Source of the DNA: Hypericibacter terrae
GTDB lineage: Bacteria > Pseudomonadota > Alphaproteobacteria > Dongiales > Dongiaceae
Direction of reading: 5' to 3'
Assembly: GCF_008728855.1 (NCBI RefSeq)
Contig: NZ_CP042906.1
Span: forward strand, 496,001 to 560,000
Length of the DNA stretch: 64,000 nucleotides
Part shown: piece by piece, positions 41,028-48,898 of the stretch
Layout: each line of letters opens with the position of its first letter
Position numbering within the stretch: position 1 is the stretch's first letter
The notes under the pieces: generated by a model
Databases searched by the model: none
Told to the model about the DNA's origin: nothing
Seen by the model: the letters and a program-made list of their open reading frames with translations, nothing else
Made by a program: the position numbers and the translations under genes

Positions 41028-41966
41028 TCAGGCCATCCCGCGTTCGAAGAGCGACGCTGCCAGGCCTTCGATATGCTCGCTCCAAGCCAAGCGATCGCGC
41101 CAAGGTTTCGGGATGCTGGCGACGCCCCATATCGCACCGGCAAGCTGGCCGGTGACCGCGGCCACCGTATCGGCATCATCGCCGAGATTCGCCGCCAGCA
41201 ACACGGCCGATTTGAAATCTTCAGCTTGTGCCACAGCCCAAAGAGCCGCCTCTAACGTATGAACGACGTAGCCGGACGATCCGATCTGATCGCGCTCCTT
41301 CCGTTCCCATGATCCGGTGGCGATTGCCGATATCTCGGAACTCGGACCGAGGCTACGCCGGCGCAGAGCGTCCTTCTTGCCGGCCCCTCGAATGGCTTCA
41401 ATCAGAAGCGTCGAGAAATATCCGCAGGCGTCCATGGCAGCCCGCGCCCCATGCGTGGTCGCGCTTTGGCGCCTTGCCGCGTTCTCCGCAGCGACGGGGT
41501 CTGCCCAAAAGAAGATCGAAATGGGCGCCAACCGCATTAGCGACCCGTTACCGGCGGCATGGGCATCGACCGACCCCGCAATCGGATCGCCATTATCCTC
41601 GAAGCGCGCAAGTGCGTCGCGCGTGGTTCCGCCGATATCGAAACAATCGCCTGTGCAGGAATTCTCACCGTAGCGCCACCATCTGATGAACCTCTGCATC
41701 AGATCCCGCTGATCGAGGGCACCGCAAGCCAACAGGGAATCTGCGAGGCAGAGCGCCATGCTCGTATCGTCGGTCCATTGTCCCGCCTGGAGGCGAAATG
41801 GTCCGCCACCCTCCATATCGATCAACGGGGGCCGACTATCGCGCCTGCTGAACTCGAGTGTCGTTCCGATGGCATCGCCGACAGCGAGGCCGACAAACGC
41901 ACCGATGGCACGGTCCCGTGTGGAGTCGTGTCGCGCTTGCTCGGTCATTGCGTAGCGCGCCGTCAT
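41028..41966 (-). CDS. ADP-ribosylglycohydrolase family protein
   Basis: I use the ATG at 41966, which overlaps the aguB stop codon (TGATG), so the two are translationally coupled; 312 residues result. A second ATG at 41948 is possible. The family signature is complete: DRAIGAFVGLAVGDAIGTTL at the start, the metal-binding GQWTDDTSMALCLADSL (Thr-Asp-Asp), and near the end LAANLGDDADTVAAVTGQLA with the second Asp-Asp pair that binds two magnesium ions. These enzymes release ADP-ribose from modified arginine (DraG, ARH1) or other N/O-linked adducts. Its position behind agmatine genes suggests that ADP-ribosylated guanidino compounds could be a substrate, which is inference. Confidence 0.9.
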   Translation of the reverse strand: MTARYAMTEQARHDSTRDRAIGAFVGLAVGDAIGTTLEFSRRDSRPPLIDMEGGGPFRLQAGQWTDDTSMALCLADSLLACGALDQRDLMQRFIRWWRYGENSCTGDCFDIGGTTRDALARFEDNGDPIAGSVDAHAAGNGSLMRLAPISIFFWADPVAAENAARRQSATTHGARAAMDACGYFSTLLIEAIRGAGKKDALRRRSLGPSSEISAIATGSWERKERDQIGSSGYVVHTLEAALWAVAQAEDFKSAVLLAANLGDDADTVAAVTGQLAGAIWGVASIPKPWRDRLAWSEHIEGLAASLFERGMA

Positions 41967-42844
41967 CACCGTGGCGGCGGGCCCACGGGCGTCTCCACTA
42001 TCTGCCGGTACATCTCCGGCCGACGCGTGTGATAGACGCCCCAATAGTCTCGCGCGTCATAGGCCAGGTCGAGGTCGACGGTGCCGATGACGATCTCCTC
42101 CCGGGTGCGGGACGCGCTGGCGATCATGGCGCCGACATGATCCGTCAGGAACGAGCTGCCGTAGAAATCGATCGTGACGCCGTCGTCGGTCTCGCGGCCG
42201 GTGCGGTTCGCGGCCAGCACCGGCACCAGATTGGCGGCGGCATGGCCGCGCATCACCGTCTGCCACTGGTCGCGGCTGTCCCATTTGGAGTTGACCTCGC
42301 TGCCGATCGCGGTCGGATAGACCAGCAGCTCGGCCCCCATCAGCGCCATCATGCGCGCCTGCTCCGGGAACCACTGGTCCCAGCAGATGCCGACGCCGAG
42401 CTTGAGATGGCGCGTGGCCCAGACCTTGGGGCCTTCCTGGCTGGGCGCGAAGAAGGCGTTCTCGCGATAGCCCGGGAACTGCGGGATATGCGACTTGCGA
42501 TAGCGCCCGAGCAGCGTGCCGTCGGCATCGACGACCGCGGTCGTGTTGAAGAGACCGTCCTCGGCCCGTTCATAGATCGAGACCGGCACCACCACGCCGC
42601 GCTCGCGCGCGAATTTCTGGAAGAGCGCGACGGTCGGATGGCCGGCCAGGGGCCGTGCCAGCTCGCGATATTTCGGATTGTCGGTCTTGCAGAAATAGGG
42701 CGCCTCGAACAGCTCCGAGGGCAGCACCAGCTGCGCGCCCCGGTCCGCCGCGCGATGGGCGAGATCGAGCACGCGCGCCACCGTCGCGGTCTGGTTCCAG
42801 TCATGGGTGGTCTGCAGGGCGGCGACGGTGAGCGGGCGCGGCAT
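41966..42844 (-). CDS. aguB: N-carbamoylputrescine amidase
   Basis: I place the start at ATG 42844 (AAAGGGGA seven bases upstream); an in-frame ATG at 42850 overlaps the lysR stop. The 292-residue protein is a nitrilase-superfamily amidase with the triad Glu44 (VLPSELFEAPYF), Lys117 (GRYRKSHIP) and Cys154 (GVGICWDQWFPE). The CWDQWFPE form is typical of N-carbamoylputrescine amidase, which splits the carbamoyl group to give putrescine, CO2 and ammonia. The divergent agmatine deiminase gene at 43957 supplies its substrate, so the identification is strong. It lies between lysR and the coupled glycohydrolase. Confidence 0.94.
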   Translation of the reverse strand: MPRPLTVAALQTTHDWNQTATVARVLDLAHRAADRGAQLVLPSELFEAPYFCKTDNPKYRELARPLAGHPTVALFQKFARERGVVVPVSIYERAEDGLFNTTAVVDADGTLLGRYRKSHIPQFPGYRENAFFAPSQEGPKVWATRHLKLGVGICWDQWFPEQARMMALMGAELLVYPTAIGSEVNSKWDSRDQWQTVMRGHAAANLVPVLAANRTGRETDDGVTIDFYGSSFLTDHVGAMIASASRTREEIVIGTVDLDLAYDARDYWGVYHTRRPEMYRQIVETPVGPPPR

Positions 42845-42846
42845 GG

Positions 42847-43845
42847 TCATTTCCCCTTTCGGGCAGCGGTTGCGGGCAGCACTTCGGCACGGTCGGCGAG
42901 CCAGGCGCGGGTGAGGAGAGCTTCCTCGTCCAGCCACTTCAGGAAGCGCTGGATATTGGGTTTGGCGGCGGCTTCGGCGTTCACCGTGACGCACCAATCC
43001 TGATCGGCCGCAATGGCGGCGGGGAGCGGCGTCACCAGCCGCCCGGCTTCGAGATCGCCCGCGGCCAGCAGAAGGCTGCCGAGCGCCACGCCCAGCCCTT
43101 CGACGGCCGCCTGCAGCAGCGCGCCGGAATCGCCGAAATTATAGCCCTGGGCCGGCACCGCCGCACGCGAACCCTGGGCCGCGAACCAGCGCGTCCAGTC
43201 CTCGCGGCGCTCGTCATGGAGCAGGGGCCGCGTCAAGAGATCGGCCGGCTGGCGCAGGGGCTTCGGCTTCTGCGCCAGCACCGGCGCGCAGACCGGCATC
43301 AGCAGATCGCCGAACAGGGAGCGCGTCTCGATGCCCTGCGTCTCGCGGCTATGGCCGGCCGCGGCCTGCGGCAGGATCGCCAGATGGATCTCGCCGCGCG
43401 CCATGTCGACCGGCTGATCAGTCGAGAACAGCCAGAGATCGAGCTCGGGATGGCGCGCCCTGAGCCGGGGCAGGCGCGGCAGGAGCCAGCGCTGGGCGAA
43501 GGGGCCTCGCGTATAGAGGATGAGCTGGTTGGGTTTGCGATATTGCTCGAGCCGCTTCAAGCCCAGCTCGAGCCGGTCGAAACAGTCGCGCAGCGTGATC
43601 TCGAGATCGCGGCCCGCATCGGTCAGGACCGCGTTGCGGTGAAGCCGGTTGAAGAGCGGCTGGCCCAGATGTTCCTCGAGCATGCGGATCTGGTGGCTCA
43701 CCGCCGACTGCGTCATGCCGAGCTCGGTGCCGGCCTTGGAGAAGCTCCCCAGCCGGGCTGCGGTCGCGAAGGCGCCCAGCGCGCGCATCGAGGGCAAAGC
43801 GCGCAGCGAGGTCGAGGTCGCAGGGTCGGGGCGGGTCTTTCGCAT
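42847..43845 (-). CDS. LysR-family transcriptional regulator of the agmatine genes
   Basis: 332 residues. The winged helix-turn-helix is at about residues 20-80 (MRALGAFATAARLGSFSKAG then MTQSAVSHQIRMLEEHLGQP) and the effector-binding domain follows. The form of the N-terminus resembles GcvA-type LysR proteins. It ends overlapping or a few bases before aguB and is divergent from aguA with a palindrome in between, so it is most likely an agmatine- or carbamoylputrescine-responsive activator of both; the ligand is inferred from position only. Confidence 0.92.
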   Translation of the reverse strand: MRKTRPDPATSTSLRALPSMRALGAFATAARLGSFSKAGTELGMTQSAVSHQIRMLEEHLGQPLFNRLHRNAVLTDAGRDLEITLRDCFDRLELGLKRLEQYRKPNQLILYTRGPFAQRWLLPRLPRLRARHPELDLWLFSTDQPVDMARGEIHLAILPQAAAGHSRETQGIETRSLFGDLLMPVCAPVLAQKPKPLRQPADLLTRPLLHDERREDWTRWFAAQGSRAAVPAQGYNFGDSGALLQAAVEGLGVALGSLLLAAGDLEAGRLVTPLPAAIAADQDWCVTVNAEAAAKPNIQRFLKWLDEEALLTRAWLADRAEVLPATAARKGK

Positions 43846-43850
43846 GAGCG

Positions 43851-43910
43851 ATTTCGATCAGAATGACGAAATTTTTCGGGCTGCTGCGGCGGTAACTGAT
43901 TCAATATAAT
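43851..43910. promoter_or_regulatory. Probable LysR operator and aguA promoter
   Basis: ATTTCG-ATCAGAATGA-CGAAAT (43851-43872, shown by arms) is a perfect 6-bp inverted repeat containing a T-N11-A-type LysR site. It starts five bases upstream of the lysR start. TATAAT at 43905-43910 lies 46 bases before the aguA ATG, and its -35 position (about 43882) is weak, as expected for a promoter needing an activator bound upstream. Confidence 0.6.
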
Positions 43911-43956
43911 CAAGCACTGTATCGAAACTCAAGGCATCCCAGGGGAGTTCTCAGGC

Positions 43957-44970
43957 ATGAGTAAATTGAATGACGTGCGGATGCCTGCGGAGTGGGAACC
44001 CCATCGCGGCTGCTTCATGGCCTGGCCGCGCAATGCCGAGGCCTGGGGCCGTTCGCTGCAGGAGGTCCGCCGCGATTATGGGGCGGTGGCCCAGGCCATC
44101 GCCCGTTTCGAGCCGCTGACCGTGATCGTCGATCCGGCGCAGGTCGCGGAAGCGCGCAACCAGCTCGGGTCCGGGATCGAGATCCTGGCGCTGCCCTTCG
44201 ACGAGCCCTGGATGCGCGACATGGGACCGACCTTCACCAGGCGCGGCGACGGCGCCGTGGCGGCCGTGTCCTGGCGTTTCAACGGATGGGGTTGCTTTGC
44301 GCCGGTGTTCGACCAGGATGCACGGCTCGGCCGGCGTCTCGCCGCCAAGATCGGCGCGCCGCTGATCAGCTCGGCGCTCGCGGTCGAGGGCGGCGCGCTC
44401 CATGTCGACGGCGCCGGCACGCTGCTCACGACCGACACGGTGATCCTCAACAAGAACCGCAATCCCGGCATCACGCGCGAGGCGGCCGAGGCCGAGTTCG
44501 CGCGGGCCCTCGGCATCGCCAAGACCATCTGGCTGCCGGGCAATCCTTACGAGAAGGGCACCGACGGTCATATCGACGGCATCGCCTGCTTCGTGCGGCC
44601 GGGCGTGTTGCTGTTCGAGGAAAGCGCCTCGAGCCGGCCCGAGATGCGCGAGACGACCGAGCGCAACCGCCGGGCGCTCGACGGCCAGACCGATGCGGCC
44701 GGCCGGCCGCTCGAGATCCTCACCATCCGCGAGGCGCCCGACGGCCGCCACGGTGCCAAGGGCTGGGGCTACTCGACCTCCTACGTGAATTTCTACATCG
44801 CCAATGGCGGCGTCGTGATGCCGAGCTTCGGCCTGCCGAAGGAAGACGCCGTCGCCCGCGAGACCGTCGCCGCCGCCTTGCCCGACCGCGAGGTCGTGCA
44901 GGTCGACATCTCGACCCTGGCGGCAGCCGGCGGCGGGATCCATTGCATCACCCAGCAATGGCCGGCGTGA
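43957..44970 (+). CDS. aguA: Agmatine deiminase
   Basis: 337 residues. Family marks are MPAEWEPHRGCFMAWPRNAE at the N-terminus, the substrate-binding DEPWMRDMGPTF (about residues 82-93), VEGGALHVDGAGTLLTTD, GTDGHIDGIACF with the catalytic His, and the C-terminal GGGIHCITQQWPA with nucleophile Cys330. The enzyme converts agmatine to N-carbamoylputrescine and ammonia. Together with AguB it gives the two-step bacterial route from agmatine to putrescine. It is transcribed away from lysR-aguB-glycohydrolase. ATG 43957 follows GGGGAGTTCTCAGGC. Confidence 0.97.
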   Translation: MSKLNDVRMPAEWEPHRGCFMAWPRNAEAWGRSLQEVRRDYGAVAQAIARFEPLTVIVDPAQVAEARNQLGSGIEILALPFDEPWMRDMGPTFTRRGDGAVAAVSWRFNGWGCFAPVFDQDARLGRRLAAKIGAPLISSALAVEGGALHVDGAGTLLTTDTVILNKNRNPGITREAAEAEFARALGIAKTIWLPGNPYEKGTDGHIDGIACFVRPGVLLFEESASSRPEMRETTERNRRALDGQTDAAGRPLEILTIREAPDGRHGAKGWGYSTSYVNFYIANGGVVMPSFGLPKEDAVARETVAAALPDREVVQVDISTLAAAGGGIHCITQQWPA

Positions 44971-44995
44971 GGTAAAGCGGAGCGCTGATTTCCTT

Positions 44996-45150
44996 CAGCC
45001 CCTTCAAGGCCGGCTTCGCCGGCGAACTTAACGTACTGCGGGCGAAGCCCGCGGGCGGGAGGGGCGGCGAGCGTAGCGAGCGGGGAGGGGAGCTGGCGAG
45101 ATCTCGACGCGGCACCCCTCCCCCTACCCCCTCCCGCAAGGGAAGGGGGT
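44996..45150. repeat. Composite intergenic repeat, copy 2
   Basis: Matches 8254-8407 in order and in most bases: the GCCGGCTTCGCCGGC hairpin, a GCGGGCGAAGCCCGC hairpin, GGCGAGCGTAGCGAGCGGGG, then a C-rich/G-rich unit at 45115-45150. It starts 26 bases after the aguA stop, so it may terminate aguA transcription. The rest of the gap up to 45365 shows nothing. Confidence 0.8.
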
Positions 45151-45365
45151 GAGTATATTTTCCTTCCTCCAACGCGCGTGACACGGCTCGCCGCGACTTC
45201 CCCACGCCCCGCGCCCTTAAAATCCCTTGCCCGCGCCCTCAATTGGCCTTATTGGCGCGCATTCTTGGCGGCCGTGGGTAATGGTTGCCGCTCCTGTCGC
45301 GAATCCGAGACGAAGGTGGTTCGTCCGGCCGCGATTTCCGGGACCGGCCTTTGGGGAGTTTCAAG

Positions 45366-46841
45366 ATGAGCTTTCGCTCGAATTTGCTGCGCGCCTCGGC
45401 GCTGAAGCCGGTTGCTGCGCTGTCCTTGGCCATGGCCCTGCTGCTGGGTTCGGCGGCGATCCTGCCGGGTGTTGCGCGCGCCGAGGACATCGTTGCCGAG
45501 ACGCCGATCTCGCTCAGCGACCAGACCGGCGTCGCCATCACGATCTACAACCAGGACCTGGCCCTGGTGCGCGACCAGCGCAAGATCGCGCTGACGGCCG
45601 GCCTCAACGACCTGGCCTTCGCCGATGTCAGCGCGCTGATGCGGCCCGAGACGGCGCTGTTGCGCGTCGACGGCGCCAAGGTCACGGTGCGCGAGCAGAA
45701 TTTCAATTTCGACCTGCTGACGCCCGAGAAGCTGCTGGAGAAGTCGGTCGGCCGCAAGGTGCGCGTCATCACCACCAACTATGCCACCGGCGCGGAGACC
45801 ACCGAGGACGCGATCGTGCTCAGCGCCTCGGGCGGCGTGGTGCTGAAGATCGGCGACCGGATCGAGACGACCTCGCCCGGCCGCATCGTGTTCGACGAGG
45901 TGCCGCCGAATTTGCGCGCGCGGCCCACCCTGGTGATCGACGCGAACAGCGACACCGCCGGCACCGCGACCGCCCAGCTCAGCTATCTGACGGGCGGCCT
46001 CAACTGGGCGGCCGATTACGTGGCCTCACTCAGCCCGGACGAGAAGAGCCTGGACATCGACGGCTGGGTCACGCTCACCAACCAGAGCGGCACCACCTAT
46101 CGCGACGCCAAGCTGCAGCTCGTGGCGGGCGACGTGCATCGCGTCCAGGAAGCGATGATGAAGACGATGGACGCCGTGGCGGCGGCCCCGGCGCCGATGG
46201 CCGAGCAGGCCATGACCGAGCAATCGCTGTTCGAATATCACCTCTACACGCTGGGCCGCCCGACCACGATCGCCGAGAACCAGACCAAGCAGGTGGCGCT
46301 CCTGAGCGCCACCTCGGTGCCGGTCGACAAGGAGTTCCGCTTCACCAACCTCACGGCGCGCGGCTACACCTACGACATCGGCGACCAGGAGCGGGTCAAC
46401 GCCACGGTCTATGTCAGCTTCGTGAACGACGACGCCTCGCATATGGGCATGCCGCTGCCCAAGGGCACGATCCGCGTCTACAAGGCCGACGGCGACGGCC
46501 AGGTGCAGTTCGTCGGCGAGGATGCGATCGACCATACGCCGAAGAACGAGGATGTGCGCCTCACCCTGGGCCAGGCCTTCGACGTGACGGCCCATGCGCG
46601 CCAGACCAAATACGAGAAGATCTCGGACTCCGTCTATGAGAGCGCCTACGAGGTCGAGTTCAAGAACGCGAAGAAGGAGCCGGTCACGGTGGTGCTGGTC
46701 GAGGATGTCCCCGGCACCTGGAAGATCCTCAGCGAGAGCGCCAAGCATGAGGAAGTGAACTCGAACCGCCTGCGCTGGGAGGTGACGGTCCCGGCGGAAG
46801 GCTCGACCAAGTTCAATTACGCGGTGCGCGTCAGGTACTAG
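45366..46841 (+). CDS. Exported DUF4139 domain protein
   Basis: ATG 45366 gives 491 residues with a signal peptide (core PVAALSLAMALLLGSAAILP, cleavage after ARA at about residue 39). The DUF4139 pattern is seen in VAITIYNQDLALVRDQRKIA at the mature N-terminus, TAQLSYLTGGLNWAADYVAS (about residues 200-219) and the C-terminal beta-rich half ending in YEVEFKNAKKEPVTVVLVED and the following RWEVTVPAEGSTKFNYAVRV. The function is unknown; proteins of this class are exported and predicted to be rich in beta-structure. It is a single gene followed by a REPIN-like pair. Confidence 0.88.
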   Translation: MSFRSNLLRASALKPVAALSLAMALLLGSAAILPGVARAEDIVAETPISLSDQTGVAITIYNQDLALVRDQRKIALTAGLNDLAFADVSALMRPETALLRVDGAKVTVREQNFNFDLLTPEKLLEKSVGRKVRVITTNYATGAETTEDAIVLSASGGVVLKIGDRIETTSPGRIVFDEVPPNLRARPTLVIDANSDTAGTATAQLSYLTGGLNWAADYVASLSPDEKSLDIDGWVTLTNQSGTTYRDAKLQLVAGDVHRVQEAMMKTMDAVAAAPAPMAEQAMTEQSLFEYHLYTLGRPTTIAENQTKQVALLSATSVPVDKEFRFTNLTARGYTYDIGDQERVNATVYVSFVNDDASHMGMPLPKGTIRVYKADGDGQVQFVGEDAIDHTPKNEDVRLTLGQAFDVTAHARQTKYEKISDSVYESAYEVEFKNAKKEPVTVVLVEDVPGTWKILSESAKHEEVNSNRLRWEVTVPAEGSTKFNYAVRVRY

Positions 46842-46863
46842 GCGGTAAGCAGCGCCCTTAGCT

Positions 46864-47008
46864 ACCCCTCCCCCTGCCCCCTCCCGCAAGGGGAGGGGCG
46901 TGAGTTCCTTCTGCTCCGTGCCGCTTCACGCTGCCGCCTTCGCATAGGAGGAGGTGGTTTGAGTTCTTTCTAGCCCCCTCCCCTTGCGGGAGGGGGTAGG
47001 GGGAGGGG
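46864..47008. repeat. REPIN-like inverted pair of C-rich palindromes
   Basis: Direct unit 46864-46900 (with CTGCC for CTACC) and inverted unit 46973-47008, about 72 bases apart, in the gap 46842-47167. After the second unit about 160 bases remain with no clear motif apart from the ribosome binding site of the next gene. Confidence 0.85.
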
Positions 47009-47167
47009 TGCTGCGGACTCGTTGTCAGCGATCTCCCCTCCGCACGAATTCGTGAACCGACGTGAATCCACCGTCATATGCCGGCGTGGTCCCATCTTTC
47101 TTCCAACGGTAGCCCGTCGATCGGTCGGCGGGACTTCCGACTCATGCAAACGCAAGGGAGACAGGGA

Positions 47168-47551
47168 ATGTCCATGAACCGCAGAATCGTGTTGTTCTTC
47201 TCCGCCGCCGCACTCGCCGCACCGCTGCTGTTCGCCGCGACCGTGAGCTTCGCCGACGACATGCTCACCGGCGATCAGATCAAGAGCACCGTTTCCAACA
47301 TGACCGTCGAAGGCAAGATGAATGACGGCATGGCCTATTCCGAGTTCTATGGCGCCGACGGCACCATCAAGGGCAAGGACTACACCGGCAAATGGACGGT
47401 GGAAGGCAACGAGATGTGCTTCGTCTATGGCACCGACCCGAAGAAGTCCTGCTACGGAATCAAGAAGGCCGCGACCGGGATCCAGTGGGTCGAGGACGGC
47501 AAGGTCGAAGGCGACGGCATGGTGAGCCAGGGCAACATCCGGAATTATTGA
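47168..47551 (+). CDS. Small exported protein, DUF995-like
   Basis: 127 residues from ATG 47168 after AGGGAGACAGGGA. The signal peptide core is RIVLFFSAAALAAPLLFAAT, cleaved near residue 28 (SFA). The mature 95 residues contain GKDYTGKWTVEGNEMCFVYG and SCYGIKKAATGIQWVEDGK, a lipocalin-like run of strands with two cysteines, similar to the DUF995 type of periplasmic proteins. I cannot assign a function. It stands alone before a non-coding stretch holding a UxaA fragment. Confidence 0.6.
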   Translation: MSMNRRIVLFFSAAALAAPLLFAATVSFADDMLTGDQIKSTVSNMTVEGKMNDGMAYSEFYGADGTIKGKDYTGKWTVEGNEMCFVYGTDPKKSCYGIKKAATGIQWVEDGKVEGDGMVSQGNIRNY

Positions 47552-47724
47552 CCGGAGCGCCTGCGCGGTCATTCTACGGGGGCGTCCTCGCGAAAGCGGG
47601 GAACCTCTCCCAGCTTGTTCACGGCCTAAGAATGGGTTCCCGCCGGAGTTTACGCCTGGGCCGGCCTGGGGCCGGGCGCGGGCGCGCGGTGACGGATCGC
47701 TGAGTGGCCCCTCTGCCAGTACCG

Positions 47725-47787
47725 CGCGGTACCGTCGACGACCTCGCCACAATCGATTGTCATTTCCAACTGCATGCAGTGATGCAT
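47725..47787 (-). pseudogene. Fragment of a UxaA-family (altronate dehydratase) gene
   Basis: On the minus strand 21 codons read MHHCMQLEMTIDCGEVVDGT and A. The intact UxaA-family gene at 49287 reads MYQRMKGDMDINCGEIVDGT and A at its conserved end. Twelve of 21 positions agree, and the diagnostic ID/NCGE(V/I)VDGTA is kept. The surrounding sequence (47552-47942) does not extend the match and contains stops in other frames, so it is a decayed remnant only. It lies about 1.7 kb from the matching end of the intact gene, in the same orientation. Confidence 0.6.
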
Positions 47788-47863
47788 CCGCCTGCTGATG
47801 GCAATCATCGCGCGCGACGTCAGCCTGCAACAGAAGCGGGCGTTGCGGGGTTCTCGGGCGCGC

Positions 47864-47877
47864 TTGACTTGGATCAA
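47864..47877. promoter_or_regulatory. FixK/FNR-type box
   Basis: TTGACTTGGATCAA, identical to the box at 31970, lies 65 bases before the ATG of the FixJ-like regulator at 47943. This is a suitable distance for activation by a CRP/FNR-family protein. Confidence 0.55.
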
Positions 47878-47942
47878 TGTCCAGCTTGGCGCCGCGTTGT
47901 TCCATCATATCCAAGCGGCAGGTCGAAGCTGAGGAAGCGCAT

Positions 47943-48437
47943 ATGGTCACTCGCTCCATGACGATCCATCCCAAGTTGGTGATCATCCCCGTCGATGCGG
48001 AGATGCGAGTGATGAGCGGGCGCGACCTGATGGAGCGGCTCACGACCACGGACGATCGGCACCCGGCAATCATGGTCACGGGGCATGGCGATCTGCCAAT
48101 CACAGTCCACGTCACGAAGGCCAACGAAAAGCACCTTCCTGAAGAGGCTTTCAGCCATCAGGAGCTTCTGGCCAACGTCGAGCAAGCGCCTAGAGAGACG
48201 CCGGATGGGAATAATGGGGGCGTTGCGGACGACAAGATAGCGCCGCACTTCGGCGGTCTCACGGTGCGCCAGCGCGAGGTTCTGGGCCTGGTCCTCGCCG
48301 GCCAGCGCAACAAGGACATCGCCGCCATTCTCGGCATCAGTCAGCGCACGGTCGAGAATCACCGCGCCAGGATCATGAGGAAGACCGGCTCGAAGTCCTT
48401 GGCGGCCTTGGTCCGCCTTGCCCTCGAGGCAGCCTGA
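47943..48437 (+). CDS. FixJ-like regulator with degenerate receiver and LuxR-type HTH
   Basis: ATG 47943 gives 164 residues, about 40 fewer than FixJ. The C-terminal part (about residues 100-164) is a complete LuxR-type DNA-binding domain: LTVRQREVLGLVLAGQRNKD, IAAILGISQRTVENHRARIM and the last KTGSKSLAALVRLAL. The N-terminal part keeps only the second half of a receiver domain (GRDLMERLTTTDDRHPAIMV and TGHGDLPITVHVTKA), without the phosphorylatable aspartate. The usual conserved lysine (LEKPF) reads LPEEAF. It therefore cannot be switched by normal phosphorylation and may bind DNA constitutively. A FixK/FNR box lies 65 bases upstream. The start has GAGGAAGC upstream. Confidence 0.85.
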   Translation: MVTRSMTIHPKLVIIPVDAEMRVMSGRDLMERLTTTDDRHPAIMVTGHGDLPITVHVTKANEKHLPEEAFSHQELLANVEQAPRETPDGNNGGVADDKIAPHFGGLTVRQREVLGLVLAGQRNKDIAAILGISQRTVENHRARIMRKTGSKSLAALVRLALEAA

Positions 48438-48651
48438 AGAGGCGCCGGTACTCGTAAGCTCTTCAGGCCAATTGATCGGCCGTGTCCAGGATTACCACTC
48501 ATCATGTAGATGCGGTGGCGGTCGCGCCATTGACTTAAGTTAGTGTCGCTCGCAAGGCTTTCTTGTAGGAGATCAAGATTGAGGGCGACCCGGAGGACGA
48601 TCGGTTGCATAGGGCGCGCATGCCCGATCGTCGCGTTCAAGGAGACCCATC

Positions 48652-48852
48652 ATGAACTGGGATCAGGTTGAAGGAAACTGGAAGGAAGTCCGCGGCAAAG
48701 TTCAGGCCCAATGGGGCAAGCTGACAAATGATGATCTTGATGTGATCAAAGGCCGGCGTACCGAGCTCGAAGGCCGCCTCCAGAAACATTACGGCTATGC
48801 CAAGGACAAGGCGAAGGCCGAAGTTGATGCCTGGCTCGGCAAGCTCAAATAG
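48652..48852 (+). CDS. CsbD family stress protein
   Basis: 66 residues, full length. MNWDQVEGNWKEVRGKVQAQ, then WGKLTNDDLDVIKGRRTELE, is the textbook CsbD pattern. These small acidic/basic helical proteins accumulate in general stress and stationary phase; their molecular role is unknown. ATG 48652 follows AAGGAGACCCATC. A perfect hairpin terminator follows the stop, so it is a single-gene unit. The position next to DUF3309 and the FixJ-like regulator suggests a small stress island. Confidence 0.96.
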   Translation: MNWDQVEGNWKEVRGKVQAQWGKLTNDDLDVIKGRRTELEGRLQKHYGYAKDKAKAEVDAWLGKLK

Positions 48853-48872
48853 CAACCAGGAGTCTGACGTCG

Positions 48873-48898
48873 GGAAGCCGCCGTCGCGGGCGGCTTCC
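48873..48898 (+). terminator. Probable terminator of the CsbD gene
   Basis: GGAAGCCGCC and GGCGGCTTCC form a perfect 10-bp stem around GTCGCG, starting 20 bases after the stop codon at 48852. No long T-run follows (AATTG). Confidence 0.65.
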
